DNA of 35,278 nt from Omnitrophica WOR_2 bacterium RIFOXYA2_FULL_38_17 (GTDB lineage Bacteria; Omnitrophota; Gorgyraeia; Zapsychrales; Zapsychraceae), in contig MHHG01000049.1 of NCBI GenBank assembly GCA_001805965.1, positions 1 to 35,278 of the forward strand, read 5' to 3'. The notes beneath the pieces are model-generated. The model was given only the letters and a program-made list of their open reading frames with translations. It ran no database searches and had not been told where the DNA came from. The position numbers and the translations under genes are program-made. This document shows, in pieces, positions 1 to 7,095 of this stretch (position 1 is its first letter; each line of letters starts with the position of its first letter).

Positions 1-1060
1 TTATTGATTTTTTCAAAGTCGCTCCAAAACCATCAATGGTTATAACCAACGGCTTTGGGTTAATCTCGCTGGGATGCTCCATCGTAACTTTAAATTCTCC
101 GTCGATGTCATAAGCAACATCCTTATAATAATTTGCTGCTTGCCGATGCGGCGGTTGTTTATCTTCATCATTGTTAGGAATTGGCTTACTTGTTGAAATC
201 AAAAGCCCTTTTTTATTCCCTTTATTAAAAAGCCATTTTACTTCCTCTATTGGAACCGTTTTGTCTTTTCCTTTTTCCTCGTTCAACGCCGTATAACTGC
301 AATGATGAGATATTTTGAAAACATCCCACTCCAATCTTTTCTCGTTCTTATGATATTTAGTTATATTCACAATGTCCTTCCAAACATCGTAATGAGTGTC
401 TGCGGTTAAAAGGAACATCGTCTCCCGATTTTCGAAAAGAAATGTCGCTTGCATTACCAAACACGTTTCATTTCTATCAATAAGTTTATCTTCATGTCGC
501 ACAGCAAAAGGAGAATGAACGAAAAATTCAACTCCATCGGTGGTTTTGCTAAAACCGGGGACGACATTACCAGCATCTGTAATAAGATTTTTTCTCTGTT
601 CTATGTCAATGCCCTCTTTTTTCAGCCAGTCTTTTAGTCTGTCTGGCCTTGAGAATACTCTAATGTTTTTGCCTTCTTTCAGACGGTATCTCGCCTCTGC
701 TCGTAATATAGCTGCTTCTCCGGTCAATCCTTCTTCGATTACTATGGCTGCCGGCACCCACAACTCGTTAATTTTTACCCGCTTTTCATCCTGATATTTC
801 TCGGCATGTTGCAAATAAAAAAATTCTGAAAACCCACCTATATGGTCGTCATCGCAATGAGTGAAAGCCACAACATCATAATAATTTCGATCACTTTCTT
901 TAAGGTCATTCTTTAATGCCGAGGCTAAGTCGATACGGCGATCTTTATCGTCTTCTTCATCACGGCATTGTGCGTAATCGAATAATAATTTTTTCCCTTT
1001 ATCTAAATCTACGAGATAACTATCCGCATTCCCTAACGGGTAAAAGGTAATCTTATGCAT
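1..1060 (-). CDS. ComEC-like metallo-beta-lactamase-fold hydrolase, partial (runs off left edge)
   Basis: The frame opens at ATG 1060 behind the Shine-Dalgarno sequence GGAGG and stays open for 353 codons to base 1, so the C-terminus lies outside the window. I read three MBL-fold motifs: HCDDDH followed by IGG at residues 68-76 (the HxHxDH metal motif, with Cys in place of the second His), LLTAD near 217-221, and SHHCSY near 251-256, equivalent to the PHHGS motif of ComEC-type enzymes. These are typical of the soluble ComEC/Rec2-like hydrolase domain. No signal peptide is visible, so it is probably cytoplasmic. The substrate is unknown; nucleic acids or phosphodiesters are possible by family. 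Its promoter overlaps a CIRCE and a terminator-like hairpin lies in its leader, so heat-shock control plus attenuation is inferred. Downstream partners in the operon would lie left of base 1. Confidence 0.85.
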   Translation of the reverse strand, partial: MHKITFYPLGNADSYLVDLDKGKKLLFDYAQCRDEEDDKDRRIDLASALKNDLKESDRNYYDVVAFTHCDDDHIGGFSEFFYLQHAEKYQDEKRVKINELWVPAAIVIEEGLTGEAAILRAEARYRLKEGKNIRVFSRPDRLKDWLKKEGIDIEQRKNLITDAGNVVPGFSKTTDGVEFFVHSPFAVRHEDKLIDRNETCLVMQATFLFENRETMFLLTADTHYDVWKDIVNITKYHKNEKRLEWDVFKISHHCSYTALNEEKGKDKTVPIEEVKWLFNKGNKKGLLISTSKPIPNNDEDKQPPHRQAANYYKDVAYDIDGEFKVTMEHPSEINPKPLVITIDGFGATLKKSI

Positions 1061-1093
1061 TCAAATCCTCCATTTTTTGTTTTTATAAAATAA

Positions 1094-1134
1094 AAAAACC
1101 TTCACTATGCACTTTCTGCGTTGCGAAGGTTTTT
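1094..1134 (-). terminator. Terminator-like hairpin in the leader of the MBL gene
   Basis: On the minus strand AAAAACCTTC pairs with GAAGGTTTTT (10 bp, 21-nt loop) and is followed by a run of seven T and more A/T. It lies between the putative promoter (1197-1224) and the start codon (1060). It would therefore act either as an attenuator of the MBL gene or as the end of a leader RNA of about 100 nt. The fold is read by eye; no energy was computed. Confidence 0.5.
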
Positions 1135-1142
1135 ATTATTTT

Positions 1143-1178
1143 AAAGTGGCGGATTTATCCCTTGAACGGCACCACTCT
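1143..1178 (-). other. Possible leader hairpin before the terminator
   Basis: On the minus strand AGAGTGG can pair with CCACTTT, enclosing a loop that contains a small GGA/TCC stem. It sits just upstream of the 1094-1134 hairpin in the same predicted leader, so the two could be parts of one regulatory RNA. It is weak evidence on its own. Confidence 0.25.
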
Positions 1179-1196
1179 TGTAAATTGTTAATTGTT

Positions 1197-1224
1197 AATA
1201 TAACACTGATTTAACAAGAGTCAA
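1197..1224 (-). promoter_or_regulatory. Sigma-70-type promoter of the MBL gene
   Basis: On the minus strand a -35 TTGACT (1224-1219) and a -10 TATATT (1202-1197) are separated by 16 bp. The -35 box shares bases with the inner edge of the CIRCE at 1222-1248, the arrangement expected for an HrcA-repressed promoter. Transcription would run left toward the gene starting at 1060. Confidence 0.6.
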
Positions 1225-1248
1225 GCACTCTTTTAGTGAGAGTGCTAA
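1222..1248. promoter_or_regulatory. CIRCE element (HrcA operator)
   Basis: The sequence reads CAAGCACTC, 9 nt, then GAGTGCTAA. The established CIRCE consensus is TTAGCACTC-N9-GAGTGCTAA. The right arm is perfect, the left arm matches 7 of 9 positions, and the spacer is exactly 9. HrcA represses groESL and dnaK operons through this element. Here the nearest promoter and gene belong to the MBL-fold protein on the minus strand. No chaperone gene lies in the window. Confidence 0.85.
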
Positions 1249-1377
1249 TTCAAAAACAAAAAAAACCACCAATCCACCACCAAAAACGGATTAAACCATG
1301 TTTTGGCGTGAATTGATGGCTGATGATACCTTACGTTTACTGATACCTTAACAATTTAATTCACATAGACTTACGAT

Positions 1378-1410
1378 GATTCTGGCAGTAAATGAAGCAC
1401 TGCCAAAATC
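1378..1410 (-). terminator. Hairpin downstream of tmRNA, possible terminator
   Basis: A 12-bp stem (1378-1389 with 1399-1410, one G-U pair on the minus strand, 9-nt loop) lies 14 nt beyond the tmRNA 3' end. There is no clear T-run after it, so it is a weak terminator candidate. In the remainder of this gene-free stretch (1249-1377) I see only a 10-bp direct repeat TGATACCTTA at 1324-1333 and 1341-1350, and no coding signal. Confidence 0.35.
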
Positions 1411-1424
1411 ATGCGTAAAATAAA

Positions 1425-1813
1425 TGGTGGAGGTGCGGGGAATCGAACCCCGGTCCTTATAGTGTATTGCATAAGCCTCTACATGCGTAGATTGTCTTTT
1501 GATCTCATCATATCAGCTCCGGCAAACAGGATCTAACATGACCAGCCATATAATTTCGCATTGGTCTTGCTGGCCAAGACCACACTAGCCTGTTAAGGTC
1601 CTTTTATAAAACTACAGGCATATCTTATAAAAGGGCACAATCTGATTTAGACTGCGACTGTTTGAGGAGCGCTGTTAGCAATGCTTTCAGCACTCGCAAT
1701 TAATGCGTCATTTTCTGCATTTGTTTGTTGCCTAGATTTTTTACGAGGCCAACCAGGCATCCTCGGCATGCCACCTATACAGGAACAACTCAAGTCGAAA
1801 CCATGTCACCCCC
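1425..1813 (-). ncRNA. ssrA: Transfer-messenger RNA (tmRNA)
   Basis: tmRNA rescues ribosomes stalled on broken mRNA, together with SmpB. The 5' end starts GGGGGTGACATGG and the 3' end reads GGTTCGATTCCCCGCACC then TCCACCA. The first seven bases pair with CACCTCC to form the acceptor stem, and CCA is encoded. The T-arm (GGTTCGATTC) and the conserved GCATGCCGAGG/TTGGCCTCGTAAA segment of the first helix region are clear. The predicted tag frame is 1647-1718. smpB lies 153 nt upstream in the same direction, a common pairing. Two apparent reading frames on the opposite strand here are not genes. Confidence 0.96.
1647..1718 (-). other. Predicted tmRNA tag-peptide reading frame
   Basis: Starting at a GCA resume codon at 1718, the frame encodes 23 residues, beginning AENDALIAS and ending APQTVAV, then TAA at 1647-1649. 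The AEND start resembles the proteobacterial tag start. The peptide is long, comparable to the roughly 21-residue chlamydial tag, and ends VAV instead of the usual LAA or VAA. The other two frames stop early (after K or H) without a hydrophobic end. The resume codon is inferred by analogy. Confidence 0.6.
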
Positions 1814-1844
1814 ATATTTTGTACTGGAAAGATATGACTTCCGT

Positions 1845-1873
1845 GAACAAAGCAAGACGGAAACCATGTCACC
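1845..1873 (-). repeat. Partial duplicate of the tmRNA 5' end
   Basis: On the minus strand GGTGACATGGTTTC (1873-1860) exactly repeats 1810-1797 inside the tmRNA. The following bases to TTGTTC (1845) match the tmRNA (to 1783) with a few mismatches and one insertion. The copies are offset by about 63 nt. The copy lies immediately upstream of the functional tmRNA and looks like a remnant of a local duplication or recombination. Confidence 0.6.
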
Positions 1874-1966
1874 TTCAATATACATGTTTACATGTTTAAA
1901 ATTTTTTAAAAGAACGATCAATAAATCCCTAATATCATTATAATCAAAAGCCTAAACTATTCAATG

Positions 1967-2422
1967 TTATCTTACGTGCGACCTTATTGTCCTGCTAATA
2001 GCTTTATCAATAGATCGCTTTTTTATAGTTTCTCTTTTATCATAAAGCTTCTTTCCCTTGCCCAATGCAACCTCAACCTTAACAAGTCCCCTATTATTAA
2101 AATATATTTTTGTGGGGATAATCACAAATTTCTTTTCATTAGAAGCGATACTTAATTTTTTGATCTCGCGCTTGTGAAGAAGAAGCCTTCTTACCCTGTC
2201 AGGCTCATCATTCATATAGCTTGCCTGCTCATATTGGTCAATGTGCAAACTATATAACATAACCTCACCATTCTCGATTCTAGCAAAGCTATCTTTAAAG
2301 TTAACATGGCCTGCCCGTACAGATTTAACCTCTCCCCCTTTCAGCTCAATACCGCATTCCCAATTATCTGAAAGGAAATAATCCCTGTATGCCTTCTTAT
2401 TTGTCGCTATCTTTTCTCCCAT
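1967..2422 (-). CDS. smpB: SsrA-binding protein SmpB
   Basis: SmpB binds the tRNA-like domain of tmRNA and carries it to stalled ribosomes. The protein shows the family pattern: KKAYRDYFL near the start, ECGIELKGGEVKSVRAG with the conserved GxEVKSxR core, the block around RRLLLHKREI, then the KIYFNNRGLVKVEVALGKGKKLYDKRE block and a basic tail. I chose ATG 2422 (MGEKIATNKK), giving 151 residues, the normal family length. An upstream in-frame start at 2476 would add 18 atypical residues and precede the promoter. No Shine-Dalgarno sequence is present; the start is 12 bp from an extended -10 box, so the mRNA may be leaderless. It is followed by ssrA on the same strand. Confidence 0.96.
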   Translation of the reverse strand: MGEKIATNKKAYRDYFLSDNWECGIELKGGEVKSVRAGHVNFKDSFARIENGEVMLYSLHIDQYEQASYMNDEPDRVRRLLLHKREIKKLSIASNEKKFVIIPTKIYFNNRGLVKVEVALGKGKKLYDKRETIKKRSIDKAISRTIRSHVR

Positions 2423-2429
2423 GGGCAAG

Positions 2430-2438
2430 ATTATAACA
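2430..2438 (-). promoter_or_regulatory. Extended -10 promoter of smpB
   Basis: The minus strand reads TGTTATAAT, an extended -10 (TGnTATAAT). The best-spaced -35 is poor (AAAGAC), as is common with extended -10 promoters. Predicted transcription begins at about 2423, next to the ATG at 2422. Confidence 0.55.
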
Positions 2439-2475
2439 CAAATTGTGACGCTGTCTTTACTTTTTTGCCTTTGCA

Positions 2476-2504
2476 TTGACAGCCATGATTATTGTAAGTA
2501 TACT
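2476..2504 (+). promoter_or_regulatory. Promoter of tRNA-Leu (and probably lpdA)
   Basis: TTGACA (2476-2481), a 17-bp spacer and TATACT (2499-2504) give a near-consensus sigma-70 promoter. The predicted start is near 2511, about 7 nt before the mature tRNA. It is divergent from the smpB promoter. Confidence 0.8.
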
Positions 2505-2517
2505 GAATTAACAATAT

Positions 2518-2600
2518 GCCGAAGTGGCGAAATTGGTAGACGCGCACGTTTCAGGGGCGTGTGATTAATAATCATGTGGGTTCGACCCCCACCTTCGGCA
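2518..2600 (+). tRNA. tRNA-Leu (anticodon CAG)
   Basis: Acceptor stem GCCGAAG pairs with CTTCGGC, with discriminator A at 2600. The D-arm (GGCGAAATTGGTAGACGC), anticodon loop TTCAGGG with CAG at 2552-2554, a long class-II variable arm and T-arm GGGTTCGACCCCC are all present. The CCA end is not encoded, so the CCA-adding enzyme is needed for maturation. lpdA starts 20 nt downstream with no promoter visible between them. Confidence 0.95.
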
Positions 2601-2619
2601 TTAACAAAAGGAATATTAT

Positions 2620-4023
2620 ATGGGCAAAAAGATACTTATAATAGGCGCAGGGCCGGGCGGATATACCGCGGCTTTCCTTGCAGCTGACCTGGGCATGGAT
2701 GTCACATTAATTGACAAGGAGATCAACCCTGGCGGAACATGCCTTTACAGGGGCTGCATTCCATATAAATCACTTCTTCATTGCGCAAAAATATTAAATA
2801 ATTCTAAAGATGCTAAGGACATTGGCATTTCATTTGATAAGCCAGATATAAATATCAACAGGATCAATGAATGGAAGGACCGCGTTATAGAACGGCTTAC
2901 AACAGGACTTGGACAGCTTGTCAAAGTCAGGAAAATAAACTACATTCAGGGCACTGCCTCATTTGTAAACTCTAATTCTGCAGAAATAATATCCAAAGAT
3001 AATTCTAAACGAACTATCAAGTTCGAGAATGCAATAATTGCAACAGGCTCATCGCCAATTACAATAGATAGTTTTCCTTTATCAGAAAAAATACTTAATT
3101 CTGCTGATTCAGTCGACCTGAAAAACATTCCTGAATCGGTCCTTATTATCGGGGGCGGAGTGATCGGCCTCGAAGCGGCAACAATTTATTCTTCTCTGGG
3201 CTCAGAAACATCTGTTGTTGAAATGATGCCAAACATATTGCCAGGAATCGACCGCGATTTATCAAATATTCTCTACACAAAATTAGAATCATCATTAAAA
3301 AATGTATTTTTAAACACTCAAATAACCAAGATCGCGGAAAATCACCAGGGGCTTACAGTTTCTTTTAAAGACAAGAAGGAAAATACCTGGACTGAACACT
3401 ACACAAATGTCCTTTTGTCTATTGGGAGAAAACCGAATACAGACAATTTATGCCTTGATAAAGCCAATGTGCTTATCAATGAGAAGGGCCTGATCAAAAC
3501 AAATGATCAAAAACAAACATCTGCTTCAAACATCTATGCTGTTGGCGATGTTACAGGCCAGCCTATGCTGGCACATAAAGCCTCACATGAAGGTAAAATT
3601 GCCGTCGAGAACATATCAGGAACATTTTCCAAGGTTTCTTCAAAAATACCTTCGGTAGTTTATACTGACCCTGAAATTGCAACCTGCGGTATTAGTGAAG
3701 CTCAGGCAAAAGAGGAAAACAAAAACGTAACTGTTGTAAAATTCCCATGGGCTGCTTCCGGACGCGCGCAAACAACACATAAATCTGATGGAGTCACAAA
3801 ACTGATTATTGATAAAGGAACCCAAATAATACTTGGGGCGGGTATTGTCGGAGAGCATGCCGGAGAACTTATTGCAGAATGTGCACTTGCTATTGAAAAA
3901 GAATTAACTGTATCAGACCTAAAATCTGTTGTACATCCACATCCAACTCTTTCTGAAACAATAATGGAAGCATCCGAGATATTTTTTGGTCAAGCAACTC
4001 ATATATTCAGGCCAAGAAAATAA
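2620..4023 (+). CDS. lpdA: Dihydrolipoyl dehydrogenase
   Basis: This FAD flavoprotein reoxidises the lipoyl group of 2-oxoacid dehydrogenase complexes or the glycine cleavage system, using NAD+. Its 467 residues have the family's normal length. GAGPGG at 9-14 binds FAD. GGTCLYRGCIP carries the redox disulfide C41/C46. IIGGGVIGLEAA near 175 is the NAD-binding motif, AVGDVTG near 305 is the second FAD contact, and HPHPTLSE near the end holds the His441-Glu446 catalytic pair. The ATG follows AAAGGA. No E1, E2 or GcvP genes are adjacent, so its partner complex is unknown. It is probably co-transcribed with the tRNA-Leu immediately upstream, which is unusual. It is convergent with the DUF192 gene. 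Confidence 0.96.
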   Translation: MGKKILIIGAGPGGYTAAFLAADLGMDVTLIDKEINPGGTCLYRGCIPYKSLLHCAKILNNSKDAKDIGISFDKPDININRINEWKDRVIERLTTGLGQLVKVRKINYIQGTASFVNSNSAEIISKDNSKRTIKFENAIIATGSSPITIDSFPLSEKILNSADSVDLKNIPESVLIIGGGVIGLEAATIYSSLGSETSVVEMMPNILPGIDRDLSNILYTKLESSLKNVFLNTQITKIAENHQGLTVSFKDKKENTWTEHYTNVLLSIGRKPNTDNLCLDKANVLINEKGLIKTNDQKQTSASNIYAVGDVTGQPMLAHKASHEGKIAVENISGTFSKVSSKIPSVVYTDPEIATCGISEAQAKEENKNVTVVKFPWAASGRAQTTHKSDGVTKLIIDKGTQIILGAGIVGEHAGELIAECALAIEKELTVSDLKSVVHPHPTLSETIMEASEIFFGQATHIFRPRK

Positions 4024-4068
4024 AGTGACCCACCTCTATCGTCAGAGGCATGACCATGAAAACATAAT

Positions 4069-4524
4069 TTATTCATAATCTATCACAGCAATATCACCCT
4101 CCATCAACCCCAGAGTATCGGCATATCCTGAATTTATTTCTAAGACATACTTAGCTATTTTTGGTGCCTTGTAAACCTTGCAAGGGTCCTTCTCGCATGG
4201 AGGGACACGTCTTTTTATATGAACCACTTCTTTGCTGTTATCAATCCAGATTATATCAAGCGGAATAAATGTTTCCTTCATCCAAAAACCCTGAAAACTG
4301 CTTTCTTCAAAAACAAACAACATGCCTTCATTCTTGCCCAAAGAACTTCTATACTGCAGGCCAATACTTCTTTCTCTAAAATTTGATGCAACCTCAACAT
4401 TAATACATTTATCTTTAAAACAAACCGTTCCTCTTCTATCTAATTTACTTGTTACACCGCAAGATGATAATACCAAAGTTATAAACATTACAAAAACAAC
4501 AGGAATTATTTGTTTATTTTTCAT
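4069..4524 (-). CDS. DUF192-family lipoprotein
   Basis: This is a 151-residue exported protein of the DUF192 family, whose biochemical role is not established. A lipoprotein signal peptide ends in the lipobox LSSC with C22 as the lipidation site. The DUF192 core follows: FRERSIGLQYRSSL, EGMLFVFEE, GFWMKETFIPLDIIWID and a C-terminal GLMEGD. The ATG is behind AAGGGTAAG. It is the last gene of the TPR-SPOR/miaA operon, 42 nt after miaA. It carries a Cys pair in an insertion (PPCEKDPC) that could form a disulfide outside the cytoplasm. Confidence 0.85.
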   Translation of the reverse strand: MKNKQIIPVVFVMFITLVLSSCGVTSKLDRRGTVCFKDKCINVEVASNFRERSIGLQYRSSLGKNEGMLFVFEESSFQGFWMKETFIPLDIIWIDNSKEVVHIKRRVPPCEKDPCKVYKAPKIAKYVLEINSGYADTLGLMEGDIAVIDYE

Positions 4525-4566
4525 AAGCTCTTACCCTTCTTTTTTATTGAAATAAATTTTACTATT

Positions 4567-5502
4567 TCACTCCACATTGGAATAAACATCCTTATAAATT
4601 GTATCTACAACATCTATTATAGAGCCATATTGATCAATTTTGATCCACTTTACCCTATTTTCTTTCCTAAACCATGTCAGCTGTCTTTTTGCAAATCTTC
4701 TGGTATTTTGCCTGATCAAATCTTTAGCAAACCCAAGCTCACATTCTCCCGACAAATAGGTCAATACTTCCTTGATGCCTATTAAACCTCTTGATGTTTT
4801 GCTTAACTTTAAACATTCAATTCTCCTGATCTCATCAACCAAACCCGAATCAAACATCTTATCAGTCCTTTTATTTATCCTATCATAAAGCATTTCTCTA
4901 TCACAATTCAAGCAATAAATAGAAATATCATATCTTCCCCAAAGCCCTTTCCTGTCCTCTTTTAACTCAGAATGCTTTCGGTTTTCCACCATACACACTT
5001 CCAAGATCCTAACAATTCTTCTTAAGTCATTCGGATGTATTTTTTCAGCCGCGACAGGGTCTTTTTCTTTCAACAAGCCATATAAACAATCATTACCTTT
5101 CTCTTTTGCAATTGAAATAAGCTCACCTCTTAATTCCATATTCCTTGGAGCTCCTTCAAAGATCCCGTCTAACAATATCTGCATATATAATCCGCTACCT
5201 CCGACAACAATAGGGACAAAACCCCTTTTGTGAACATCATTTATTGCACAAATTGCCAGATCATTGAATTTAGATACGTCAAACTCATCCTCGACGGAAA
5301 TAATGTCAACCAAATGATGCGCCACGTCTTTCATCTCTTGCACGCTTGGCTTATTGCTTGCAATGGTGACCTCTTTATATATCTGCATAGAATCGCATGA
5401 AACTATCTCTCCGCCAATCCTTTTGGCCAGAAGAAATCCGACTTCAGACTTACCGATGGCAGTTGGCCCAACAATAAAAATTATTTTCTTTAATTCACTC
5501 AT
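4567..5502 (-). CDS. miaA: tRNA dimethylallyltransferase
   Basis: MiaA adds an isopentenyl group to A37 of tRNAs reading UNN codons. At 311 residues it is normal length. It shows the P-loop GPTAIGKS at 12-19, the DSMQIYK motif near 37-43, VGGSGLYMQ near 100, and the C-terminal RQNTRRFAKRQLTWFR block typical of the family. The start ATG lies 19 nt after the stop of the SPOR gene, in an operon read leftward. The usual D-I-G-T-A-K-P motif is replaced by TIASNKP, a modest deviation in the substrate loop. Confidence 0.95.
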   Translation of the reverse strand: MSELKKIIFIVGPTAIGKSEVGFLLAKRIGGEIVSCDSMQIYKEVTIASNKPSVQEMKDVAHHLVDIISVEDEFDVSKFNDLAICAINDVHKRGFVPIVVGGSGLYMQILLDGIFEGAPRNMELRGELISIAKEKGNDCLYGLLKEKDPVAAEKIHPNDLRRIVRILEVCMVENRKHSELKEDRKGLWGRYDISIYCLNCDREMLYDRINKRTDKMFDSGLVDEIRRIECLKLSKTSRGLIGIKEVLTYLSGECELGFAKDLIRQNTRRFAKRQLTWFRKENRVKWIKIDQYGSIIDVVDTIYKDVYSNVE

Positions 5503-5521
5503 TAGGATTGCACTTCTTTAT

Positions 5522-6286
5522 CTAAGGATATATTGCGGTAGGATATCCCTGGCCTGATAATTTCGTTCTTAACTCTTTTGCTTCGCTCAACAAAGACAGC
5601 TGGCCGACCCTAACTCTATAAAACTTTTTTCCAGACTTATCTTTTGTTTCTACTATATATGCATATTCTTTACGCTTAGTTAATTTATCAACAAGCTGCT
5701 GGGCTCTTTCTCTTTCTAAAAATGAACCGACCTGAACAGCAAAATACTGCTTTTCTTCAAGTAACTGCTGTGCAGAATAAGCTTCCAGGCTATCAGGATA
5801 ATTATTGATTATTTTCTTTAAATACGACCGTGCATCGTTCCAATCAGCCTGCTTCAAACTGACTCGCGCCAACTTAAGATATGCCAGACTTAAAAACTCT
5901 GATTTTGGGTTCTCTTTTATTAGCTCATGAATAACATCCTGGGCCTGAGAATAATTCTCTTGCAAATAATACACATCATAAAGGCCAAGATAAACTTTAT
6001 CTTGTAATGTTGGATCCGATTTTAATTTGCTTAACCTCTCAAATATCTTTTTAGCTTCATCATAACTGCCAAGACGAAGCTCGCTCAATCCCAAAAAATA
6101 CCGTGCCTGATTTTCTGTTCTCTCGTCAGGATTTTCAGACAACAGCTTTCCAGACAGCTTTTCAGCTTTTTTATAGTCCTGCTGGATTATTGCAGTTTCA
6201 ATGTTTGCGAGGTCATCATTCGAAAAACCGCATAGCAAGAGAACAAGAAACAAGGGGATAAATAATTTATGGATTAATTTAAACAT
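5522..6286 (-). CDS. Exported TPR and SPOR-domain protein
   Basis: The 254-residue protein has an N-terminal hydrophobic signal (residues 5-21). Several TPR-like helical pairs follow (about 28-175), with patterns such as YKKAEKL, SYDEAKKIFERL and NYSQAQDVI. The C-terminal SPOR domain (about 180-254) begins YFAVQVGSF and contains a KFYRVRVGQL strand. SPOR domains bind denuded peptidoglycan glycan strands at division sites, so a periplasmic or outer-membrane envelope role is likely; the exact function is unknown. It is the first gene of an operon with miaA and the DUF192 lipoprotein, behind a promoter at 6307-6336. Confidence 0.85.
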   Translation of the reverse strand: MFKLIHKLFIPLFLVLLLCGFSNDDLANIETAIIQQDYKKAEKLSGKLLSENPDERTENQARYFLGLSELRLGSYDEAKKIFERLSKLKSDPTLQDKVYLGLYDVYYLQENYSQAQDVIHELIKENPKSEFLSLAYLKLARVSLKQADWNDARSYLKKIINNYPDSLEAYSAQQLLEEKQYFAVQVGSFLERERAQQLVDKLTKRKEYAYIVETKDKSGKKFYRVRVGQLSLLSEAKELRTKLSGQGYPTAIYP

Positions 6287-6306
6287 GTTTGGAAATCCTG
6301 GTTACG

Positions 6307-6336
6307 CTATAATTTCAAGCAGAAGTATAGTATCAA
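6307..6336 (-). promoter_or_regulatory. Promoter of the SPOR-miaA-DUF192 operon
   Basis: On the minus strand TTGATA (6336-6331) and TTATAG (6312-6307) are 18 bp apart, 21 bp upstream of the gene start at 6286. This is a plausible but not perfect sigma-70 site. Confidence 0.45.
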
Positions 6337-6387
6337 AAACTATTCATTTTTTCTACAAATGATTTATTACCAGGGAAAAGGAATTCT

Positions 6388-7095
6388 TTAATCATTTTTG
6401 CCTGGTTTTGACTGATTATTGCTACCTCTACCAGCACCATCCGAATCAAATCTATCACCCTTCTCCCTGAAACTGTTATCATTTTTATTTAAATACTCGT
6501 TTATTTGATCCCTTCTTTTTAACCTATCAGGACCATTCCTTCCTCTCCCTTTAAATCCTTCCTGTCGCCCTTTGAATCGCTCTCTTAATTCCTGCTTCTG
6601 CTCAGGAGACAAAGACTGCCATCTTTTTCTTTTTTCCATTAATTGTCTCTGGTCTTCAGGGCTCATCTCTTTAAAGCGCCTTACCTTTTCCAGGATCTTA
6701 TCTTTTTGCTCCCTGCTGAGGCTTTTCCACCTTTCATGCTTTTTGATCAAATCACGCTTTTGTTCTTTACTTAGCTTTCCAACCTCTGCCCAATTCTTTC
6801 TTATCCTTTCTTTCTTTTCCGGAGAAAGATCTTTGTATTTCTTGAATTTCTCCCACACCTTGTCTTTTTCTTCCTGACTTAAAGAATTCCATTTTTGCAA
6901 TCGGGCCTTTAATTCCTGTTTTTGCTGAGGAGTCAGGCTCTCCCACCTTTCACGTATATGCTTATTACGCGTGGTGGTCCTTTCCTGTTCAGACCCTTCT
7001 TCCTGAGCATATGAATTTCTTGAGGCTGCCAGAGGAAGAATTAATATTCCCATAACTAAAGCAAACATTAAAATGTTTATTTTTCTATTGATCAT
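6388..7095 (-). CDS. DUF3106-type basic repeat protein, exported
   Basis: After a signal peptide ending near SYAQ, the protein consists of repeated units on a W-x-x-L-S/T-x-E/Q-Q/K-K pattern (for example RWESLTPQQKQEL, KWNSLSQEEKDKV, RWQSLSPEQKQEL), characteristic of DUF3106. The tail is Arg/Lys/Gly/Asn-rich and disordered. It resembles helical periplasmic sensors encoded with ECF sigma factors, but a metal-sensing role is only inference. I chose ATG 7095 (second of ATGATG) because AGGAGG lies 5 nt upstream. A start at 7143 would overlap the previous gene by about 60 nt. The start overlaps the end of the small acidic gene, suggesting translational coupling. Confidence 0.8.
   Translation of the reverse strand: MINRKINILMFALVMGILILPLAASRNSYAQEEGSEQERTTTRNKHIRERWESLTPQQKQELKARLQKWNSLSQEEKDKVWEKFKKYKDLSPEKKERIRKNWAEVGKLSKEQKRDLIKKHERWKSLSREQKDKILEKVRRFKEMSPEDQRQLMEKRKRWQSLSPEQKQELRERFKGRQEGFKGRGRNGPDRLKRRDQINEYLNKNDNSFREKGDRFDSDGAGRGSNNQSKPGKND

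Noticed and set aside
1143..1178. Resemblance of GAGTGGTGCCG to the T-box antiterminator motif
   Set aside because: A T-box needs a long 5' specifier stem, but the predicted promoter is only about 20 nt upstream and the downstream gene is not an amino-acid gene.
1..1424. Genomic island integrated at the ssrA 3' end
   Set aside because: tmRNA genes are common integration targets, but no integrase and no copy of the tmRNA 3' end is present in the visible part; the left boundary is outside the window.
1681..1943. Two plus-strand reading frames of 72 codons
   Set aside because: They lie antisense to the tmRNA and its promoter region, lack ribosome sites and resemble no protein.
4024..4068. CCTCT/AGAGG hairpin between convergent lpdA and the DUF192 gene as a terminator
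   Set aside because: Only 5 bp and no T-run on either strand.
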